46,419 nucleotides of DNA from Verrucomicrobiota bacterium. GTDB lineage: Bacteria; Verrucomicrobiota; Verrucomicrobiia; JABWAM01; JAHFSZ01. The stretch lies in assembly GCA_023265515.1 (NCBI GenBank), contig JAHFSZ010000003.1, forward strand, positions 22,889 through 69,307. Direction: 5' to 3'. Below are positions 40,778 through 46,419 of the stretch, piece by piece. Position 1 is the first letter of the stretch. Every line of letters starts with the position of its first letter. The notes below the pieces were generated by a model. It did no database searches. It was not told the origin of the DNA and saw nothing but the letters and a program-made list of their open reading frames with translations. A program made the position numbers and the translations under genes.

Positions 40778-43711
40778 ATGCCGGAATCCTGGATCACGAT
40801 CCGCAACGCGCGGGAGCATAACCTCAAGGGGATCTCCCTGAAACTGCCGCGGGAGAAGCTCATCGTCATCACAGGGCGCAGCGGGTCGGGCAAGTCGAGC
40901 CTTGCCTTCGATACGATCTTTGCCGAGGGCCAGCGCAAATATGTCGAGAGCCTCTCCGCGTATGCCCGGCAGTTCCTCGACCAGATGCAGAAGCCTGAGG
41001 TGGATTACATCGACGGCTTGTCTCCCGCCATCGCGATCGAGCAGAGGACTTCCGCCTTCAACCCGCGCTCGACGATCGCGACGACCACCGAAATTTACGA
41101 CTACCTGCGCCTGCTCTTTGCCCACGTCGGCCAGGTCCATTGCCCGGAAACGGGCAGGACGATGAGCAGCCAGACGGTCCAGGAAATCGTCGACAGGATT
41201 CTGGAACACCCGACCGGCACGCCGCTGATCGTGCTCGCGCCGGTGGTGCGGCGCGCCAAGGGCGAGTTCCGGGACGTCTTCGAGAAGATTCGCAGGCAGG
41301 GATTCGTCCGCGTCCGGGTCGACGGCGAGTATTGCGAGGTCGACCAGCCCCAGCCGGTGAAGCTCGAGAAAAATAAATTTCATTCCATCGATGTGGTGGT
41401 TGACCGCCTGCTGATCGACCGCCGTTACAAGACCCGGCTGTCCGAATCCGTTGAGACGGCGCTCAAGTGGGGGGGTGAAATGTTTTATGCGATGACGCAG
41501 AAGCCGGGCAGGGAGACTGGAGCGCGGGAGATCGTCTCCAGGGACTGGACAGAGAAGACCTACAGCACGCTCAATTATTGCCCCGAGAGCGGCATCAGCC
41601 TCGAGAAGTTCACGCCGCGGCACTTTTCCTTCAACAGTCCGGAAGGCGCGTGTCCACGGTGCCACGGCATCGGCCAGCAGATGGACTTCGATCCGGAGCT
41701 GGTTGTGGCGCATCCGGAAAAGTCGATCAGTCAGGGTGCCATTACCGCATGGCGCCATGGCGGTCGAATGATGATTATCCACTACAAGACGATGCTCAAG
41801 CAGGTTTGCACGCATTATGGCATTGACCTGGATGCGCCATGGGAAAAAATTCCGGAGGCACTGCGGCAGAAGATTCTCTTGGGGTCCGGCGGCGAGGAAA
41901 TCACGTTTCATTTCTTTCGCAAAGGAAAGCCGCAGGCCGTGACCAGGGCGTTCGAGGGCGTCATCCCCCAACTCGCCCGATTGCAGGTCGAGACGGCGAG
42001 CGAGTTCACGCGGAAGCGGCTGCAGCGCTATCAAACCTTCCATCCCTGCCAGGTGTGCAACGGTGCCCGGCTGAAAAAGGCGAGCCTCGCCGTCACCATC
42101 GAAGATCGAAACATCATTGATGTGACGAGAATGTCGGTTCGGGAAGCCCACGCGTTCTTTTCGGCGCTGAAGCTGGACGATTTTCAACGGAAGGTGGCCG
42201 CCGAGATCATCAAGGAGATCCTGCAGAGGCTTTCGTTCCTGATCGATGTCGGACTCGATTACCTGACGCTTGATCGCGAGAACGGGACGCTTTCCGGTGG
42301 TGAGGCGCAGAGGATCAAACTGGCGACACAAATTGGGTCGAAGCTGGCGGGCGTGATCTACGTGCTGGACGAGCCAAGCATCGGCCTGCATCAGCGCGAC
42401 AACCAGCGGCTGATTCATACGCTCCGGCAGATGCGCGATCTGGGCAACACGGTGATCGTGGTCGAGCACGACGAGGAGACGATGCGCGCGGCAGACTGGT
42501 TGGTGGACCTGGGACCGGGCGCAGGCATCCATGGCGGCGAAGTGGTCGCCCAGGGCGTGCCGGAGGAATTTCTGAAGTCCCCGAAGTCGCTCACGGCCCA
42601 GTACCTTCGCGGGGAAATTGGCATTCCCGTCCCGAGGCAGCGCCGCCGGCCGGAGGAGTCGCTTGAAGTCACTGGGGCGCGGGAAAACAATTTGAAAAAT
42701 CTGACGGCGCGCTTTCCGTTGGGATTGCTCACATGCGTCACCGGAGTTTCGGGCTCGGGGAAGAGCACGCTGGTTGACGATATTCTGCGGCGGGCTCTTC
42801 AGCGCAAATTGCACGGCTCCAAGGACCGTCCCGGAAAGCACGACCGGATCGAGGGGATGAATTTCGTCGACAAGGTCATCATCATCGACCAATCGCCGAT
42901 CGGCCGGACACCGCGCTCCAACCCAGCCACCTATCTCGGCGTGTTCGCGCAGATCCGGGACCTTTTCGCCCGTCTCCCGGCATCGAAGGTGCGCGGCTAT
43001 GGATCCGGGCGGTTCAGTTTCAATGTCAAAGGCGGTCGTTGTGAAAAGTGCATGGGCGATGGCCTGATCAAGATCGAGATGCATTTTCTGCCGGACGTTT
43101 ATGTCACTTGCGGCGCCTGCGGAGGCAGGCGCTACAACCGTGAGACTCTGGAAATCACCTACAAGGGAAAAAACATTTCCGACGTGCTCGAGATGACCGT
43201 GGAGCAAGCGGCCGATTTCTTCCGGGGGTTGCCGAAGATTCACCACGACCTGGACACGCTCCACGAAGTCGGGCTTGGCTACATTCGGCTTGGCCAGCAG
43301 GCGACGACGCTGTCGGGGGGTGAGGCCCAGCGCGTGAAGCTCGCGGCGGAGCTCGCCCGCAGGGCAACCGGAAGAACAGTCTACATTTTTGACGAGCCCA
43401 CGATCGGCCTGCATGTGGCGGACATCGAGAAACTCATGGAGGTGATGTACAAACTGCGCGACGGGGGAAACACACTGATTGTCATCGAGCACAACATGGA
43501 AGTCATCAAATGCGCCGACTGGGTTCTCGATCTGGGGCCCGAAGGCGGACAGGCCGGCGGCCGGGTGATTGCCGAGGGAACACCCGAACAGATCGCGGCG
43601 TCCGAAAAATCATACACGGGGCGATTTCTGGCAAAAGTTCTTAGGCCAAAGGCGATCCAGAAGATCGATCCAACATCCGAGAAGGGTTTGGTCTATGCAG
43701 CTGAAAAGTGA
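40778..43711 (+). CDS. uvrA: UvrABC system protein A
   Basis: This is the DNA-damage-recognition ATPase of nucleotide excision repair. From ATG 40778 it is 977 residues, slightly longer than E. coli UvrA. Two ABC ATPase halves are visible: Walker A GRSGSGKS at 33-40, signature LSGGEAQR twice, the second Walker A VSGSGKST near 655-662, and DEPTIGLH. The insertion-domain zinc site near residues 268-297 is degenerate: the usual first CxxC reads CPES, while ACPRC is kept. The second zinc site (CEKCMGDG to CGACGG) is intact. A TTG 30 nt upstream is a possible but unneeded start. It is followed by heptad element 5 and a TPR gene. LexA-type sites were not seen. Confidence 0.97.
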   Translation: MPESWITIRNAREHNLKGISLKLPREKLIVITGRSGSGKSSLAFDTIFAEGQRKYVESLSAYARQFLDQMQKPEVDYIDGLSPAIAIEQRTSAFNPRSTIATTTEIYDYLRLLFAHVGQVHCPETGRTMSSQTVQEIVDRILEHPTGTPLIVLAPVVRRAKGEFRDVFEKIRRQGFVRVRVDGEYCEVDQPQPVKLEKNKFHSIDVVVDRLLIDRRYKTRLSESVETALKWGGEMFYAMTQKPGRETGAREIVSRDWTEKTYSTLNYCPESGISLEKFTPRHFSFNSPEGACPRCHGIGQQMDFDPELVVAHPEKSISQGAITAWRHGGRMMIIHYKTMLKQVCTHYGIDLDAPWEKIPEALRQKILLGSGGEEITFHFFRKGKPQAVTRAFEGVIPQLARLQVETASEFTRKRLQRYQTFHPCQVCNGARLKKASLAVTIEDRNIIDVTRMSVREAHAFFSALKLDDFQRKVAAEIIKEILQRLSFLIDVGLDYLTLDRENGTLSGGEAQRIKLATQIGSKLAGVIYVLDEPSIGLHQRDNQRLIHTLRQMRDLGNTVIVVEHDEETMRAADWLVDLGPGAGIHGGEVVAQGVPEEFLKSPKSLTAQYLRGEIGIPVPRQRRRPEESLEVTGARENNLKNLTARFPLGLLTCVTGVSGSGKSTLVDDILRRALQRKLHGSKDRPGKHDRIEGMNFVDKVIIIDQSPIGRTPRSNPATYLGVFAQIRDLFARLPASKVRGYGSGRFSFNVKGGRCEKCMGDGLIKIEMHFLPDVYVTCGACGGRRYNRETLEITYKGKNISDVLEMTVEQAADFFRGLPKIHHDLDTLHEVGLGYIRLGQQATTLSGGEAQRVKLAAELARRATGRTVYIFDEPTIGLHVADIEKLMEVMYKLRDGGNTLIVIEHNMEVIKCADWVLDLGPEGGQAGGRVIAEGTPEQIAASEKSYTGRFLAKVLRPKAIQKIDPTSEKGLVYAAEK

Positions 43712-43723
43712 AATCGCCCCGTG

Positions 43724-43803
43724 GTTTACGGTGAACCGTGTACCGTTTACCGTTGCGTCCAGTTTTGAGAATGCGGTAAACGGTACACCGTACACGGTAC
43801 ACG
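43724..43803. repeat. Heptad-period inverted repeat between uvrA and the TPR gene (element 5)
   Basis: Five units at 43724-43758 (GTGTACC, GTTTACC types) face four at 43776-43803 (GTAAACG, GTACACG types). Bases 43723-43751 and 43775-43803 are inverted copies at 24 of 29 positions with a 23-bp loop. The last unit ends four bases before the TPR gene's ATG, so a transcript would fold a long hairpin right up to the start codon. The units match element 3 near prs. Confidence 0.85.
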
Positions 43804-43807
43804 CCCG

Positions 43808-46306
43808 ATGAGGAATAATTTGCTATGGCTATGCGGGCTGCTTCTCCTGGTAAGCCCGCTTCAGGCGGAAGTTTCCGACGCGGAGCAGAGCCTGTTCGAC
43901 AAGGGACAAAAGGCCCTTGAAGACACGCTTTATAGTGTTGCTGAGGTCTATTTCACCAACCTCCTGAGCCAATTTCCGCAGAGCGAGCTTCGAGCCGACG
44001 CCCAGCTCGGGCTGGCTCAGGCATTTTACTATGAGAAACGCTACAAGGATGCCGTGAAAATCCTGGAAACCGCCGCAAAGTCTCCCCCCAAAAAGCTCCA
44101 GGCCGAATGCCGTTTCTGGCTGGCGGAGACCTCCTCGAAGCTCGGCAGGACGGATGAGGCCGCAAAAGGTTTTGAGCAGCTCCTGGCTGAGTCGCCGATG
44201 GACAAGCGCGCCGACGACGCCCGATACAGCCTGGCATGGATCTACTCGCAGCAGAACCGGTTTGACGAGGCGACGGTGCTCCTGAAGACGGTCCAGAAAA
44301 ACGACCGCGCCGACCTGTCCGCGCGGGCCGCTCTCGGCCTGGCGATGATTCCGTATTTTCAAAAGAACCTCGACGAGGCCGAGAAAAACCTGAGCGCGGT
44401 CGCAAATAAATTTCCGAAGACTGCCGCCGCCGTTGAGGCGAAGAATCAGCTCGCCCAAATCGCGTTTGAGAGGGGAGACGAGGCGGTTGCCATCCAGCGC
44501 TATCAGGAGATTGCCGAGAGCGATCAGCCGGGCGCCGCGGAATTCGTGGAGGAAGCGCTGCTCCGGATCGGCGACATTTACGACAAGCAGAAAAAATATT
44601 CCGACGCGATGGTGGCGTACGAGCGCGCGTTTAAGAAGACCAAGTTCGAGGCGGTGAAAATGCAGGCGCTGGAGAAGTTTGTTTCCACGGCGGAAAAAAG
44701 CGACCGCGTTGATTTTGCCGCCGATAAATTGAAGGCATGGTCGGACGATTCGAAAAATCCCCTTTCCGACGATCTTTCGCTGGCTCTGGTCAAGTTGCTG
44801 CGGAAGGCGGCAAAGACTGAAAGAGCCTCGGCTGAGCTGGACAATTTCTTTGAGCGTTTTCCACAGAGCGAACTGACCGCGGAGGCTTTGCTCGAGCAGG
44901 GGGCTCTGTTGGAGCAGGGGGGCGCTCCGGAACAGGCGATGATGGTCTATCAGAAGGTTCCGAACGCAACCAAGGTTCCGGAACTGCAGGCCGAGGCCTA
45001 TTTCAAGATCGCGGCGATCCAGCGCGCCCAGGGAAACGCGGACGAGGCGGCAAAGACCTACCAGCGGGCAGCGGCACTCAAGGGCACCGACGACCTGGCA
45101 GTCCAGGCATGGTGGGAGAATGGCCAGGCGCAAATGAAGGCGCAGAATTGGGCGGCCGCGACGGCCACTTTCGACAAGCTGATCAAGAAGTTCCCGGACG
45201 ACCCGAGAGCGCGGGAGGCAAGGCTTCAAATCGCCGCCATTGCGTTCCAGCGCGGCCAATTTGATCAGGCGATTCAGGCTTATGGCGATTTCATCCAGAA
45301 GTACGGGAATGCCGACGCGCTGACGCCGCGCGCCCTCTTCGGGAAGATCCAGGCGCTCTCCCGCAAGCCGGACTGGAACGCACTGCTCGCGTCGTCGCAG
45401 GACTTTTTGCGCGATTTTCCGAGCCATGAGAGCGCGCCGCAGGTGAAGCTCTACCGGGGATTCGCGCTGGAGGGGATCGGAAAAGCGGATGAAGCGCTCA
45501 AGGAATTCGAAAATCTCGTCAAGGAGCACCCGAACACGGAAGCCGGCGCGATGGCCCAGATGCGCAGCGCCGAGCGCTACTTTTCTCGGAAGAATTATGC
45601 CAAGGCGCAGGAGCAATTCGCGCTGGTCGGCAAAAACTTTCCCAGCTCCTCGGTCGCTTCCGACGCGGCGTATTTCGCGGCCCTCTCGGCGTACAAATTC
45701 AAGCAGGACCTGAACGATGCCAAGAAACTTGCCGCCAAATACCTGGAGCTCTATCCAAACGGCACACACAGCTTCGAAGCGCGGATGCTGCAAGGCGACA
45801 TCCTGACCGAGCAGCAGGATTACGCCGGTGCGCTGGTGGTTTACGAAAACCTGATCGGAAGCACGGACCTTGCCAAGAGGCCGGACCTGACGCCCCTCTA
45901 TCTGAGCGCCATGGGCCGGAAAGGCGAGCTCCTTCGCATCCTCGAGAAGTACGACGGCGCGATCACCGCGTTCCAGTCGATCCTCGACTTGCCGAACGTC
46001 GACCTGGAAATGATTTACAACAGCGAGGTCCAAATCGCGCGATGTTACGAAAAGAAGGGCGACCGGACCAAGGCGCTTGAGCATTACCTGAACGTGATTT
46101 ACGGGGACAAGGCGACGTCCCAGTCGTCCGAGTCATTCTGGTACGCGAAGGCGGGGCTCAACGCAGCGACCCTGAAGGAGGAGCAGAAGGATTTCTCGGG
46201 CGCCGCCAAAATCCTCCAGCGGATGGTCAAAGCCAACGCTTCCTGCAAGACGATCGCAATGGACCGGCTGAAGCAAATCAAGGACCTGCATCCGGAACTT
46301 CCGTAG
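43808..46306 (+). CDS. Large periplasmic tetratricopeptide-repeat protein
   Basis: This 832-residue protein starts with a signal peptide (NLLWLCGLLLLVSPLQAE). The rest is a long solenoid of TPR units from about residue 25 to the end, many with the BamD/YbgF-like spacing (helix, A-x-x-x-F-x-x-L, P-x-S/x-x-A, for example VYFTNLLSQFPQSELRADAQLGLAQAF in part). Such proteins act as scaffolds in envelope assembly or polysaccharide export; no enzymatic motif is seen. The ATG has no Shine-Dalgarno and lies 4 bp after heptad element 5. Its stop is followed by element 6 at the window end. Confidence 0.85.
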   Translation: MRNNLLWLCGLLLLVSPLQAEVSDAEQSLFDKGQKALEDTLYSVAEVYFTNLLSQFPQSELRADAQLGLAQAFYYEKRYKDAVKILETAAKSPPKKLQAECRFWLAETSSKLGRTDEAAKGFEQLLAESPMDKRADDARYSLAWIYSQQNRFDEATVLLKTVQKNDRADLSARAALGLAMIPYFQKNLDEAEKNLSAVANKFPKTAAAVEAKNQLAQIAFERGDEAVAIQRYQEIAESDQPGAAEFVEEALLRIGDIYDKQKKYSDAMVAYERAFKKTKFEAVKMQALEKFVSTAEKSDRVDFAADKLKAWSDDSKNPLSDDLSLALVKLLRKAAKTERASAELDNFFERFPQSELTAEALLEQGALLEQGGAPEQAMMVYQKVPNATKVPELQAEAYFKIAAIQRAQGNADEAAKTYQRAAALKGTDDLAVQAWWENGQAQMKAQNWAAATATFDKLIKKFPDDPRAREARLQIAAIAFQRGQFDQAIQAYGDFIQKYGNADALTPRALFGKIQALSRKPDWNALLASSQDFLRDFPSHESAPQVKLYRGFALEGIGKADEALKEFENLVKEHPNTEAGAMAQMRSAERYFSRKNYAKAQEQFALVGKNFPSSSVASDAAYFAALSAYKFKQDLNDAKKLAAKYLELYPNGTHSFEARMLQGDILTEQQDYAGALVVYENLIGSTDLAKRPDLTPLYLSAMGRKGELLRILEKYDGAITAFQSILDLPNVDLEMIYNSEVQIARCYEKKGDRTKALEHYLNVIYGDKATSQSSESFWYAKAGLNAATLKEEQKDFSGAAKILQRMVKANASCKTIAMDRLKQIKDLHPELP

Positions 46307-46419
46307 CGTAGAGCGCATGGCGTATGGCGGATAGGGAAAATGGCCGGTATGTTCAGAAAAATCATCCAGATCAATTTTCTGTTGTCATCCTATCCCATCC
46401 GATCCAAACGAAATTCGAT
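46306..46419. repeat. Heptad-period element after the TPR gene (element 6), with a downstream pentamer repeat
   Basis: Units of 7 bp (GCGTAGA, GCGCATG, GCGTATG and GCGGATA types) run from 46306 to 46333 directly after the stop codon. A 7-bp stem CAGAAAA (46354-46360) with TTTTCTG (46375-46381) follows and may end transcription. From 46387 to 46406 a second array repeats ATCC-based 5-mers. It continues towards the window edge and may be cut off. Confidence 0.55.

Noticed and set aside
39887-43492. A 1201-codon open frame antisense to the NhaD-type gene's end and uvrA.
   Set aside because: It mirrors the codon bias of uvrA and has no family motifs, no start signal and no membrane or signal features. 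uvrA on the other strand is certain.
43711-43807. A uvrA terminator in the uvrA-TPR spacer.
   Set aside because: The long inverted arms have no following T-tract; they run into the TPR start codon.
43829-46084. A 751-codon open frame antisense to the TPR gene.
   Set aside because: It is a high-GC codon shadow; its sequence is a leucine-arginine-rich mirror with no recognisable domain.

Overview
The window looks like a stretch of ordinary bacterial chromosome, GC-rich by eye and densely coded on both strands. It most probably comes from the PVC superphylum, perhaps Verrucomicrobiota. This is inferred from a eukaryote-type UGPase, a FecR/CHASE2 cyclase cluster, many secreted proteins without clear relatives, and frequent weak or absent Shine-Dalgarno sites. 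No rRNA, phage, transposase or CRISPR was seen.

Layout. 1-2.5 kb: tRNA-Arg and tRNA-Lys, then a shortened UDP-glucose pyrophosphorylase and a ferredoxin-reductase-like flavoprotein on the minus strand. 2.5-10.1 kb: the translation operon thrS-infC-rpmI-rplT-pheS-(lipoprotein)-pheT, ending in a strong candidate 6S RNA. 10.1-16 kb: two convergent secreted proteins, prs, an MmpL-type exporter and bioB. 16-23.5 kb: a GH57 glucanotransferase, small lipoprotein, VOC enzyme, SRPBCC protein, rpe, lepA and lepB. 23.6-30.1 kb: a same-strand envelope-signalling cluster (beta-barrel protein, FecR-domain protein, caspase-like protein, CHASE2 adenylate cyclase, site-2 protease with CBS domains). 30.1-36.2 kb: secreted thioredoxin, secreted metallopeptidase, tRNA-Leu, NfeD-like protein, gltX, a CDP-alcohol phosphatidyltransferase and der. 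36.2-46.4 kb: a two-gene secreted/outer-membrane operon, tRNA-Phe, a hypothetical gene, a NhaD-type antiporter, uvrA and a large periplasmic TPR protein.

The most unusual structure is a set of intergenic elements built from degenerate 7-bp units. The units differ in sequence between loci, but the period stays at 7. In four of the six, the two arms are clearly reverse-complementary and could fold into long hairpins. They lie at about 95-163, 409-476, 11461-11557, 33983-34048, 43724-43803 and 46306-46333. Two of them end three or four bases before a start codon that has no ribosome-binding site, and one supplies the stop codon of the shortened UGPase.

Other points: infC starts with AUU at ideal distance from a perfect Shine-Dalgarno; bioB lacks two of the three classical cysteine ligands of the [2Fe-2S] cluster; tRNA-Phe has a non-canonical T-loop and D-loop; ThrRS has no TGS domain; and several promoters sit so close to the start codon that leaderless mRNAs are likely.
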